DNA of 64,000 nt from the NCBI GenBank assembly GCA_025765615.1, contig JAIVFJ010000092.1, positions 124,001 through 188,000 on the forward strand. Direction: 5' to 3'. Made by a program: the position numbers and the translations under genes. Below the pieces are notes generated by a model. The model ran no database searches. It was not told where the DNA came from and worked only from the letters and a program-made list of their open reading frames with translations. The DNA comes from Zopfochytrium polystomum (taxonomy: Eukaryota > Chytridiomycota > Chytridiomycetes > Chytridiales > Chytridiaceae). Shown piece by piece: positions 22,173-35,406 of the stretch; the first letter of the stretch is position 1; the number at the start of each line of letters is the position of its first letter.

Positions 22173-25100
22173 ATGTCACGCAACAACTACAACCCCCCTC
22201 CGACTTCGCCGCCGGCATCCTCCCTCCATCACGCAGCCGCTAAAGCTGACACTACTACTGGGCCCGCCTCCCGGCTGCATCATCGTGGCACCGCCGCCGC
22301 CGCCGCTGCCCGATCTCACACCACTTCCACGTCGAAAACGGCTGGCGATGACTTCTTCTCTCAGTTTGCCCCTTCCGGCACCACCGCTACAACCACCGCC
22401 ACCACCGTCACCCCAACGTCTCCGATCGCATCGACATCTCCGACGTTGAGCAATCCCGAGTCGTTCGGGGCCGTTACCGGCCGCTCTGCGTCTTTCTTTA
22501 CCGAAGCGACCTTCGCGCCGCAGCAGAGACCCAGTCCGCCGTCTAGGACCGCGTCCGCCGCCCTCCCCGCCAAGCCCAATCCGTACGTTTCGGCTCGTTC
22601 TGCCCGCTCCACGGCACGGGCGAGGGAGACGCACCTTGACGCTGCCGCCTCCCTCTTCGCTGCGCCCGCCTCTTCCGCTCCTCGCGCTGCCCCCTCGGCC
22701 GCTGCGTCAGCGACGAATTTTTTCGATGCCTTCGGCCTCTCATCGTCCTCGTCGCCGTCGTCCGCAAAGTCGTTGACGTCCCCGCGAACCGATTCCGCGT
22801 CCAACCCACCCGGCAAGCTCCTTGACGCCTATGGGTTTGGCTCTCTTCCGACTCCCGCAAAGCTCGTCGATGTCTCGAGCCACACGTCCTCTCCCCCAGA
22901 AGGCCAGGATCGTCTCGGCAGAGAAGCTTCATTGCCAACCAGAGCCCCACCGTTGTCCAAGGTATCAACTCTGGGATCGCCTCCTCTACCCCCAAGCACA
23001 GTCTCGGCTGTTCCATCCGTTACCCACCCATATGCCAGCAGCCGCAACGGCTCAGCCGCCCGAAGCTCCGGAACTGATGGACTGCTCAAAGAAAGCGACA
23101 GCAAGCTTGATGATGAGGTCAACCGCAACGCTGCACATTCCGCACCATTACCGACAAACGGATCCACTACAAACGCCTATTACGCGATCCCTGCAACTGT
23201 CTACAACCCCCCGGTCCCCGACCTCACCGGACATCTTTCCGAACACGTAAAGCCAGTTGTCCCCGAAGAGTCGACATTAGCGGTGCTGCCTTCCGTTCCT
23301 CCGTCTGTGCCCCATCCCACGCAGCCGGCTCCCACACTGCCTCCGTCTGGCGACCAAAACGCGCTGTCTCCGATCATTCAGGACAGTACAGACGACCTCA
23401 TTCCTTTTGGTGGCAGCGCCTCTGAATTTGGTGGCACGCGAGACGGCTGGGACGCCCTCTTCGGAGGTCCAGATATTCCACCGAACGAAGCGATCGCCGC
23501 TCTGTCGCCGGCACCTGAGCTCTTGAAAGCCGACGTCTCCGCAGGATACTCGCCCGGTCAGACCGCCCACACACACGCTCACGACACCGAACCAGACGCT
23601 GATCAAGGATGGGATGATTTTGACGTGATCGACTCTTCGGCCAATGCTCAGCACGTTGTCGCTGCAGAAGCTGCCACGGTCGTCCAGGAAGCTCAGCCGC
23701 TTGTTACGGGACAGCCTGAAAGTGATCACCCTGTTGGGGGCTTGCAGTTTGCGCACGAAATGCCGCCGAGTTCGTTCCAGCCATCCTCTGCCAGCCGCGT
23801 TTCGGACTTGAAGGAAACCAAATTCGACGGACACACTGATGACTTTTTTAATAGTTTCTCTGTGGAAACGAAGGCAGGAGGTGACTTCTTTGGACAGTTT
23901 GCTGAGCCGTCCTATGATTACCAAGCACAATCAACCGGCAACAACTCATCCGAGCAGCCCTGGCTGCCTCCAAACCCTGACCTGCACGACCCTGTTGGAC
24001 AAAACGCATCTTCACTCGACAACGGTCCAAACGACCGCCTGGGGACAATTGACTCGGTGGTTCCTTCAAACAGCCACGACACGGAACCCAGTATTCCCCC
24101 ATTGCAACACAGCGACTACTACAACCAATACGCCCAAATGCCCGAGGGCCGATCGTCATGGTCATCCACCTACATTGAAGATGAACCCGCACAGGCTGTC
24201 GCTGACCCAGCCACGATTGCTTCTCCGGTGCTTCCTATGGGACCGACTACTGAGAACCACATGTTTGCGGATCCCAGCGCCATGGATGTTGCCAGCAGCA
24301 TGGCAGGTGCCGCGAAGGCGATCGAACCGCCTGTCGCAGCTGGTATTGCACCTCTGCAGTCAAACACGGAGCCAGCGGCCTACGGGTACTGGCACGACAA
24401 CCAGATTGCTCAGAACGGCGGGGAATACCAGTCATGGGACGGCCAAGCCGCTTACGACAGCCACCAAGTGGGGACAGCGAACGCGCACGAAGGACAGGAA
24501 TATTCTGCAAACGCCTTTTACGATCAGCAAAACTATGAAAATCAGCAAGGCTACGATGAACTCGCTTTGCAGCAAGCGGCGTACGATTACACTGGATACG
24601 CCGCGACTCAGATTGGGCAGTCTTCGGCAGCTCCCGGACAGTATGATTACAGTGCGAAAGGTCAGGCAAACCATGTGGATCCGGGCAATGTGCAGCAGCT
24701 GCAGTCGGCTCCCCAAAACACTGCCCCCAGCGATCGCAACCTGACTTCAACTGTATCAGGCTCAATGACCTCTCCAGTTTACTCCTACTCCTTACCTCCG
24801 TCTCAAGGTTTTGTGGCTTCACAACACTATCCGCCGCCGCCCGCGGTCGCAACGCCACCCTCTTCATTGATCGACGACCGCATAGGTTGCCACAATTGCG
24901 GTCGCATGAACGAGTCCGATAGCCTCTTCTGTAGCGGATGCGGCACTCGTTTGGTTCGACCACAAGCGCCAGCCGCGTCGTCACGAAAAGCCCCCGTCCC
25001 TGTTTCAAATGCAAGTTACACAACGCCACCGCCGCCGACCCACGACCTTCAGATCCGAGGATCGCCCGCGGCAGCAGCCCTCCCGCAGGAGCCGATTGGA

Positions 25101-28100
25101 TTCGTGGATCCCCTCGGCCGGCACAAGGCCCACGCCGCAGTTGGATGGGGACTTGGCGGCAAGCTCGTTGTCGCGCACCCGCAAAGCGGCGCCGTGAACC
25201 ACGCTGCGGCTGGGCCGGTCGTCGTGCACGCCGTCCAGTCCGTCCTGGACCGAGACATGCTGTCTCGAGTCGCGCGCTTCCCAGGCCCGCTTGTCGGCGG
25301 CGCGCAGCTGCAGAAAGCTGAGGTTGTGCAGCTGGCGAATGAGGGCGTTGCGGAGGCAGCGGCAGAGGTGGAGACTGCGAAGTCTCGCTTTGTTGCTGCG
25401 ATGGCGGGAGGTTACGTCGGATCGGACGAAATTGTCGCGAACGCAGAGGACGCGCTGATCTTGTGGCAGATGGTGAAGACCCTCGTTGAGCAAGATGGAG
25501 TGTTGCTCAGGTATGGTTAGGGAATGGACCGCTACGTCACTCGGTGGCAAAGACCTAGTTAACCATCAATATTTTTTTCCCCTTGTTTTTTGTTTTCTTC
25601 TTCTTTCGGTCACAGAGAAAACAGGAGCGAAGATAAAGAGAGAATCGGCGAGATCCTGTGTGCACAGAGCGGATCGCAGCGACCGTCTTCGCTTGACCAC
25701 GTCGAATCTAGCCTCATCAGAGGAGACCGGCAAGGCTCCGTCGAACTCGCCTTGTCTCAAGGGTTTTACAGCCTTGCGCTGTCACTGGCCGAAAAGTCAC
25801 AATTCGCCAATGTTGTCGGCCGCTACGCGCGGGAAATGTTGGGCCGCGAAGCCAGCCGCCACCACGAAGCTGGTGGAGTATACAGCCCTGTCTTGCAAGT
25901 AATAACCAACTTATTTTCCGGCCGCGGACCCGCGAGCGTGGCCGAGTGGTTGCCTACACCGTCATACGACACGCAAATCCGAACAGAGGACCTCTCCAGC
26001 TGGAGGCAGGTTGTTGCCGCCGTGCTTACGAGCGGGAGCGAAGGGGCCGCGGAGACATTAATGGCGCTGGGGGACCAGCTGCTGCTCTACAGTCGGGTCG
26101 CTGCTGCTCACTTTTGGTAAGTTTTAAACGTGATATTTTTCGCCGCCTCATGTCTTGTCCCTAATTCCTTGGTTCTCGCAGCTTTCTTCTCGCCAGCACT
26201 TCTCCTCCACTGGATGGAGTCGACTCCTTGAACAAGCGAATTGTGCTCCTCGGCGTCGATCACCATGCGAACCCAAGCTCGTTTTGGAAAAACGCGGGAG
26301 CACTGCAGCTGACAGAGATTTACGAATACAGCCAGACTCTGCGGGGCGAAGCATCCGCAGTCTTGCCACATCTTCAAGCGTACAAACTGGCAAAAGGTCG
26401 GTGGCTTTCTGACCTTGGACTGGTGGATGCATCCGCCCGGTACGGCGATGCCGTTCGGCATATCCTGCAATCTGCAAGCGGGTCCGCCTATTACCACGAG
26501 ACATTTTTCGGCGCGCTCCGTCTTCTCCTCGAGGAGCATTCCAACTTGCTTGACGTCAAGGGCTACTCACAGGAATCTTGGGAATCCAAGATGTCACAGC
26601 TGGATGAGGTTTGGAGGAGGCTTACCTCCGGCCCCCAACCCGAAGAAAGTGTGCCTCGGGGCGATGTCCCAACTAAAGTCCCGGCTGCGGTGAAAATTGA
26701 GGAAAAGGCTCTCGATGCCGAAGGTGCCGGCGCAGGAGCCGCCGCCACCGTTGGCAACCAAAGCGATCCGGCTCCAGAGGCTTACGGCGAATACTACGGT
26801 GGCGGATTTGGCATTGAAACCAACCAGCATGTGCAAGATCAGCAGTATCAAAACGAGGGTGCTTTCTATGGGCAGTACGACGAATCTCAGTATGACGAAG
26901 GTGCCCAGCAGAACTGGAGCACGGAAAACCAGCCGGTCGGATATGATCAGCAGGCGTGGGGAGGTCAGAACTCTTACGGTGCCAACGACCAATATCAGCA
27001 GGCCGGCCAGTTGTATCAGTACGATAATGGATCGCAAATGTACGCATCCGATCAGCAAGGCTACGGAGATTATCCGCAGCAGTCCTCGGGGAGTTACGAT
27101 GTCTACAACCAGGGCGACGAACATGACCCTGCGCTTGACTATGAGGGCGGTGTCGCGCAACCTCCTCATCAGGAAGACTACGATTTGCAGTCCTCGCAAC
27201 CGGAGAACCAGCACGAAAGCTTCGGGAGTGATGGCTTGTATCAGCCCCAGCTGCAATCTTCCAACAATGTCGCTCCACCCCCAACCTCTGCGCCGGCCCC
27301 GCCGACGTTGCCTCAACCGTCAACCGCTTTTGATTCCAAGCCACCGCTAGCACCGCCGCCGTCGGCACAAGCGGAATCCGCTCAAGACGACTTTGAAGAC
27401 GAGCTTGGTCTCTCAAACTCTTCGCTGCGCAAAAATAAGAAGAAGGAGGACGGCCCAAGCGCGGCGCCACAGCCGGGGCCGCCAAAGGCCGAGTCCTCAA
27501 AGTCAGCTGACGACGTTTCTGGTGCGTAATTTTTTTTTCTTTCTTTTTTGACTGTTCGGAGCTCGATGCTGAACCCCCTTCTCCAACCAAACAATTCCCC
27601 TGCAATTGGGCAGCCAGTGCACCGAAGGCCGAAACCGGTGCTTCCTCGTCATCCTCAACGTCCTCTTCGGCACGAAGCTCTGGCATCTTCAGCTTCATTC
27701 CCTCGTTCGGTTGGGGATCAAAGAAGGAGGACAAGGCCGCCGTCAAGGTCGCCGACCTGGGTGAAGGGAATCAGTTGACGTTTGACCCAGTTCAGAAGAG
27801 ATGGGTCTCCAAAAAGACCGGCGCGCCCGTTTCAGCGACGAAAGATGTCCCTCCGCCCCCCATGGCATCCAGCTGGAGTGCGCCGGCCAGCAGAAACGTG
27901 ACGCCCGCCCCCCCTGGTGGGTTTCGAGATCCCTCCTGCAGTTTCGAAAGGATAAAAAATGAAACGAAAACGTGAGTTTCTTACTAACGAGACTTTCCGC
28001 TCTCTCTCTCTCTTTTTTTGCACGCAGTCGGGACCAAGCCTCCTCTTTCCAGCGAAGACCCAACGCCGGCTCGCGCGGCGAGTGCTCTGCCTCAATTGAG

Positions 28101-28795
28101 CGGAGACGCAGACCGACTCGGATCCACCAGCAGCATCAACAGTGCCGGCGGTGGCGGTCGGCGCCGCGGCGCCCGCAACAAGTACGTGGACATTATGAAC
28201 CCCGGCTCCACCGCCTCGCCGAGCCCCAGCGTCTCGGCTCTGTCGTTCTTGCCCCCAGCCGGAGTTCAGTTTGCGGACGGTTCTTCGTCGGGCGCAGCTC
28301 GGCCAAAAGCTTTTATAGTGCGTACTCCGTCCCTCGCCCTCGTATTCTTTCTAACTTCCCCCCCTTCTCTTGCTTGGTTTGCACTTGTAGCCGTCACCTG
28401 CTAGCTCGTCGACCAGTGTGATGGACGAGCGATTTGGCATCTCAGCCGACACCAACACTGCCTCCGATCTCCCCGAGTCGGTACCAGAGCCGGTGCCGTT
28501 GCAGCAGCCTCGCTTCCACCAGCCACAGCAGCAGCAGCAGCAGCAGCGACCGCCTCTGCAGCCGCAGATGGAGCCTCAGGCCGCAGCGGGCAAGCAGTGG
28601 CGGACGCCGATGCCGCCGGCGCCTGGTTCGGCCCGACCGCCGCCGGCGCGTGTGGACAGCCGGGCGGGAGGGTTCGCGCCGTCTCCACTCGGAGGAGGAA
28701 AAGGGCCAGTGCCTCCACCGGTAGGCGCCGCGGGCAAGCGTCCCAGCGCTGGCGCGGCAGTTGGCGGAGGGGGCTCTGCGCCCCTCGACATCTAA
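22173..28795 (+). CDS. SEC16: SEC16-type COPII / ER-exit-site scaffold protein, 6 exons
   Basis: Exons: 22173-25510, 25616-26116, 26182-27521, 27614-27916, 28028-28317, 28391-28795; all phases agree, giving 2058 residues, close to yeast Sec16. A disordered N-terminal half has repeated DDFFxxF motifs (DDFFSQF, DDFFNSF, GDFFGQF). Near residue 905 comes a CHNC...CSGC zinc-ribbon-like motif. The central conserved domain starts with VDPLGRHKAHAAVGWGLGGK (about 977) and continues through ALSQGFYSLALSLAEK and AAHFCFLLA. A Gln/Tyr-rich stretch follows, then the C-terminal LTFDPVQKRWVSKK and RNKYVDIMN blocks typical of Sec16. Sec16 organises COPII coat assembly at transitional ER. ATG 22173 is chosen because upstream sequence is repeat-rich leader. 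The zinc ribbon is not a usual Sec16 feature. Confidence 0.92.
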
Positions 28796-30287
28796 GCGGC
28801 GGTGCCTAACCTTTCATTGCGTTCCTCGTTTCCAGTTCATTTATTGATTCATTCTTTTGATTCCGTTTCTTTTTTTTTTCTTTTCTTCTCCCTTTGTTCG
28901 GTTGGCTGTGGTTTTTTGGTTCGTTTCCCGCTTCGTCTTTCTAGTCCTTGCTGTTGTTGCAGTTGGATGGTTCCTTGTCGCTTCACCAGCTAATGTCGCT
29001 TTTTTTCTTTTTTCATTCCGTTTCGTTTCCTCGTTCCTCTTGTAAACTCTCTCAGAGCAACATTCTGCTATTAGTTGAGGAGTGGGCGAACGCATGGCGG
29101 GGGGTTTTTTGTCGGTTATGTGGATGGATCCAAGCGAAAAACAAAACAACACACGAGCGCGAGGGGACGTGAAGACGCAAGCGCGATTTCACCGCAGGTC
29201 TACTTTCTATACAAAAGTAATACGGTAAGCAACGGAGAAAGCTGGCCCTCAGTCAGTACACACCAAGCACGACGCTCTTTCCTTTGTTCAAAGCACTCAA
29301 ATTTGAAACACCCTGCTCTGACCTTGTCACAGCCCACCCTGTGGTTTTCAGTCTTTCTCTTGCTAGACTCTCCGAGTCCAACAACGGTCGTTCAAGGTCG
29401 AAAATGATCAGAGTGCATATTACGAAGGCCTTCACCAGATTCATTTGCTGATCTTTTAGGAGATTCTCAAGTATCTCGCTTGCGGTGTTGGCCATAGTTT
29501 AGGCTCTCAATGAGTACTATAACACATCACATATATTTTCATAAAATGCGCCCCTTTCTGAATGAGAAACTGATTCCAGTTGATCCCATAATTTTTCTAA
29601 ATTTTTGTACAGTGGGGTGACAAATTGAAGTGCCGGCCAAGCAGTTCCATCAGGAAAACTCTCTCAATATTGAACGAATCGTCATGAAATTTGGCATGCA
29701 CACACTTCAATGGCAAAGTAGTATGTGCCATCAAAATGGCCATTGGAAGGCTGCCACAATTATTGTATTCTTCAGCGGGCACCTGAAGGCCTGGAATTTT
29801 GGAGATAATCTTACATCGTTTAAAAAGGAATGGACTTTATACACTCAGCGCAGCTACTTTAGTTTACAATTGCAAGAAACTGGTAAGAAATTATTGCACA
29901 TTGGCGCATATTCCTCCAGGTAGAGCTGTTTTTCACTAATTGATGCCAACCAGATCTTCAATCCGTTGTGACTTTGTGTTGAAGAAACAGGTTGAACGAC
30001 GTGAAGCCGTGTTATCATTTTTGTTCGTGAGTGTGCAACTGTTGCTTGAAAGGCTTCCTCCCAAACTGCAATCGGGACCTTTTGAAATTATGACCAAACT
30101 TAATGTGATTTTTCTGTTTGTGTTTTCACGGTGGGGTGTGTCGTTGCTGCGGGGTCCAGACGAGAGGGGAGAACAAAGCCAACAGCACCATCCTCTCTCC
30201 CCGCACACCTCCAGACTGTTTTCGTTATCGACTTCCCGCTCGACCATTCCATTCGTCCCTAACTTTCACGCCACCAAGCAAACGGTC
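28796..30287. other. Intergenic region containing an AT-richer island (about 29.3-30.1 kb)
   Basis: The 3' side of SEC16 is T-rich. From about 29250 base composition shifts to AT-richer DNA with short open frames lacking domains: 29253-29495 on minus, beginning MANTASEILENLL, and 29630-29923 on plus. These could be decayed repeat or mobile DNA; no ends or direct repeats were recognised. The GC-rich state returns at about 30140. Confidence 0.45.
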
Positions 30288-31757
30288 TCACTCTCTTATC
30301 CCCTCTTGCGCGAGTCCCGACAACCGATTGCTGTCCCGATTGAACAGCGACGGCACGACGCTCATCTTCCTAGCGCGCGACCCGCCCATGCTCGGAATGT
30401 TTGAGCACCGCGCGTCCGGCGCGGCCCCGGCCATGCCAAACTCCTCCTCCAGCTCCGACGTGGACCGCACCGTCGGCCCCATCCCGTTGCCGCCGCCGCC
30501 CGCGCCGACCCCGCGGGACTTGCGGCTCGCCAAGGCTTGCTTGTACCGCTCCTCCGTCGCGGTCACCACCAGCTTGCGGTCCTCCGGGTACGCTTCGAAC
30601 GCCGCGGCGAGGTCGTTTTTGAGGAGCACGTAAATGTCCGTATTGCAAACGGCGCGCGCAGAGTATTCGTGCCGGTTGTTGAGGATGATTTGAAATTCGC
30701 CTGCGGGTAGAGAGGGGGGGGAGCAAAGGGAGGGAAGAGTTTGAGAAGGGTGGGAAGGTGTTGTGGTTGCATCTCAATGGCGATACCAAACAAAGTGGGA
30801 TGGGGGAATGCGAATAAAGAGCAGGAAAACAAAGTACAGCGGCTTTGCTGCCGTCGTTCGGCACTCACCAAAGTGGGCTCCCTCCATAAGAACCGCAGTT
30901 GCGGTGGTCGTGTCATCGGAAAACACGTCTATTCGGCCCTGCGTGATGAAATACATCTCAAGGCCAAGGTCCCCCTTGTGGATGACAAACTCGTTTGCAG
31001 TAAACAAATACAGCCGCATGGCGATGGCCACGTGGCGCCGGAACCCGATGGAGCAGCCTTTAAAGATGGTGGCCTTTGCAAAAAATAAGAGTTAAAAAGC
31101 GTTTCAGCGACGTGACTGAAGATAAAGCAAGTTGAGCAGTCTGCCAACCCCTTTTTTCCAACCTTATCGATAATAGCATTGTTCAAACTCAGCGCGACCT
31201 CGCTCCTGAACGTGCTCGGCATGTCCTCAAACAGGTTTTTGACGTCGATTCCTTTGTTCCGCTCCCACATGTAGTCGTAGTAGTCCAGCACGCGCTCCTG
31301 CATCTCAATATCCATGTCCCGGTCAGTCATGTATTGGCGGATGGCGTCCATTTTTTGCTGGTAGGCAACCCTGCGGCTGTCCATGTTGGAAAGCGAGGAG
31401 GCGATGGTACCTAGGTTTGTAGCCCCACTCCCGTCAGGTATGGAAGAGTGGAGCAACAAGGCTCAAACCAACCAGCAGGCTTCAAAGAAAAAAAAAATCT
31501 GTGGAAAAAAAACGTACCGGAAACGTAGCCGTGGAAAAGAGTGCCGCAAATCATTGCAAACAGCCCAAAAGCTCGTTCCGCGTCGTTGTGCGGTACGACA
31601 TCTCCGTAGCCCGTGGTTGTCATGGTCGTCACTACAGATTTCAACAAATATCAAAACCAGGAAAAAGATCAGAACGAAACAGCGAGCTTGGCTTTTAGTG
31701 TTTCGTCTTCAACACAGAATCCAAGAGAGAGAGAGAGAGGGAGAGAGAGAGAGAGAG

Positions 31758-31790
<33 letters not shown>

Positions 31791-32580
31791 ACACCCGGTC
31801 GAGGGCAGAAAAAGAGAAAGGGCTCTTGCCTGTCCAGTAAAGCGACTGAATATACAACGTAGGTAGTCCTGCGACAAACTCTCCGTTCTCAACCAGCTGC
31901 GTCGACAGGATATACGTATCAGCCGACGGATTGACCCACGACGGGTCGTAGCACGACTCGGCCTTGCCCTTTGGGCAGGCGATGGCGAACCACATGCACG
32001 CCATGCTGTGCTCCAGCGTGATCAAGTACGACGCAAACTTTAAAATCTGCACGGTAAAGTTGGCGTGCAGCTTCTTCTCCTGCCTCCTGAAAAACACAAT
32101 GATCTTGATGGCGCGCATCAGCTTTGCGATGCGGATCAGCGCCAGCACGTACAACGCGCTGCGGTTCGACTCCTCCGGCTGCCCCGCCCACCCGATAGCG
32201 ATCACGTCCCACGGGATGTTGGAGATCACGTCGAAGCGGAACGCCAGCGACCCCAGGTAGTGCAGCGCCATTTCCTTGGGGAACACGACCCAGAAACCGC
32301 CCTGCAGGTACGCGACGTGGAACTTGATGTAGATGTCGAGGAAGAACATAAAGTCGATGAAGAAGCAGATGATGAAGGCCCACGGCGCCAGGAAGTGGAA
32401 GGCCGCCATGAACGTGATCAGTATGCAGCTGATCAGCGTCAGCACGACCATCAGCGATTCCCAGTTCGAGAGGAACGGGCCCTCGGGTATCAGGTAGAAT
32501 TTTGTCAGCCGTTCGAGCCACCCTTCCGCCAGTGACGTGGGGAGCAGCGCCCCGACATTTCCTTTTCCGCCCTTGTCCAT
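30288..32580 (-). CDS. Cyclic-nucleotide-gated / HCN-family ion channel with potassium-type GYG pore, 5 exons
   Basis: Exons (coding order): 32580-31830, 31631-31518, 31410-31163, 31073-30869, 30700-30288; phases agree, giving 576 residues. It has six membrane segments, among them S1 ESLMVVLTLISCILITF, S2 AFIICFFIDFMFFLDIYIKF, a charged S4 RIAKLMRAIKIIVFFRR and S5. The pore is SLYWTVTTMTTTGYGDVVP, then S6 with GYVSGTIAS. The C-linker (QQKMDAIRQYMTDRDM, LDYYDYMWERNKG) leads to a cyclic-nucleotide-binding domain (about 372-470) with phosphate-cassette-like HFGEF and SARA. TGYGD indicates potassium selectivity in this superfamily. A role in zoospore sensing is an inference by analogy with the cGMP-gated potassium channel of Blastocladiella. 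Intron 1 uses a GC donor (CAG|gcaaga) and carries a long A run and GA repeat. Confidence 0.92.
31730..31788 (+). repeat. (GA)n plus poly-A tract inside channel intron 1
   Basis: On plus, GAGAGAG repeats are followed by an A run of about 30 bases (31759-31788), both within the 198-nt intron of the channel gene. Confidence 0.85.
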
Positions 32581-33249
32581 CTTCTTCTGCTTGCTCCGCC
32601 CGCTTTGGTCGTTCCTTTACTCCGCCCCCTTGTCGCCGCTTTGTCGAGATCGGCGGGGGCAAAGGAGAGTAGGGCTAGGCGTGTGTCCTCTTCCGCTTTG
32701 TGCAGGCCGGGAGGGTTCAAGGCGATGGTGAAGGCGAGTCTGAGTTCGGAAAGGCTCGATTTGCGGGTGGTGGTGGCGGTGAGTTGACTGACTCGACGAC
32801 AGTTCGAGTATGTGATCGCGCCTCCGACGAGTGGGTTCCACTTAATAGGTTCTTAAGAGGGAGGGAAGGTGGGGGGGGGGGCAGCGAGGCTGCGGGCGAG
32901 GGAAGAGAGTGCTGCTGATGAGGTCGATGTCGCGGTGGTCGTCGCGAAGAAGGGGAGTTGTCTGTCTGTCTGTGGTGGACTCTAATAAAACAAAGGAAAG
33001 ATTTGGGGAAAAAATCGTCAGGATTGTTGGACTGCAACGACAGTTAGGATATGGGATTCCTAACTTCCCCCCTCCCACCCCCATTTCCCCCGAGTCTAAC
33101 GCGCACGCGTGCGCGCGCTCCCTCTCGTGCGCGCTTGTCTCTCGACCCCCGCACCGACCATGACGCGCCAACTCGCGTTTCGGGGAGACATTGCTGATGA
33201 AAATTCGCAACACATGGATCAATTATCAATGGCCCAACGCCTCTGTTGA
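32581..33249. other. Promoter-side intergenic region of the channel gene
   Basis: About 670 bp, GC-rich and mixed, with a G run near 32870-32881 and a short CTGT repeat (32961-32972). No gene is supported. Confidence 0.5.
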
Positions 33250-33888
33250 TTCTCCCGTTGTGGCACTCAACTCAGTCTGTTGAACAAGCACCTTAAGGAG
33301 CCCTATGATGAGACCCGACTAAAAGAGTACCTGATTCATTCTTGCTGTGATGAACTTTTACACTACCAAATGGTGGCTGAACCCTTCTTCACAGCTGAAG
33401 GTGGTGTGCAGAAGTTCCATGACCTAGACATTACTCCTCTCCAAGATGCAGAGCAGATGTCGTTACTTCAGGCCACCTACAATCGCCGCTCAGGTACTGT
33501 TCGGCTTGACAACAACCCTGATCTCTGTGACAGTTGTGACTGTTGCGACAGCTGTGATAGTCATGACCATTGCTACTCTTGTGGATTATCGCCTTGACGC
33601 TCTTACATTGGTGAAGACTTCAGTGAGAGCTTCTTCCAGCAGCCCTCTGGCTCCTCTCGCTGCAACGAGCGCTGCTCTGATGTCTGCTGTTCAGACCCTC
33701 ATTGCAATGACCATCGTCCCAACTGATGTGATGAACGCCGTTTTGACAACTGCTGTCCTGATGAACCTACGTGTGCCTGTTCTTCATGCGATCGAGCCTT
33801 GATGCCCGGCCACTGCTGCAAGCAAACTGGCCACCTCTGTGATGACTGCCTTTATGAGGCAGAGATCAACGCACTCATTGCTAAGTAG
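33250..33888 (+). pseudogene. Cysteine-rich gene remnant with two in-frame stops
   Basis: A single frame runs from about 33250 to TAG at 33886-33888, interrupted only by TGA at 33595-33597 and 33724-33726. It reads LNKHLKEPYDETRLKEYL, later PDLCDSCDCCDSCDSHDHC, CNERCSDVCC, FDNCCPDEPTC and CDRALMPGHCCKQTGHLCDD. The dense CxxC/CC pattern continues across both stops, so this is one decayed cysteine-cluster protein, not chance. Cysteine clusters (CxC domains) accompany KDZ transposases in fungi, so a mobile-element origin is possible but unproven. It sits in an AT-richer island. No start codon is evident. Confidence 0.55.

Positions 33889-35406
<1,518 letters not shown>

Noticed and set aside
29630..29923. 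Plus-strand frame of 97 codons in the AT-richer island
   Set aside because: No domain and no splice context; more likely repeat-derived DNA than a gene.
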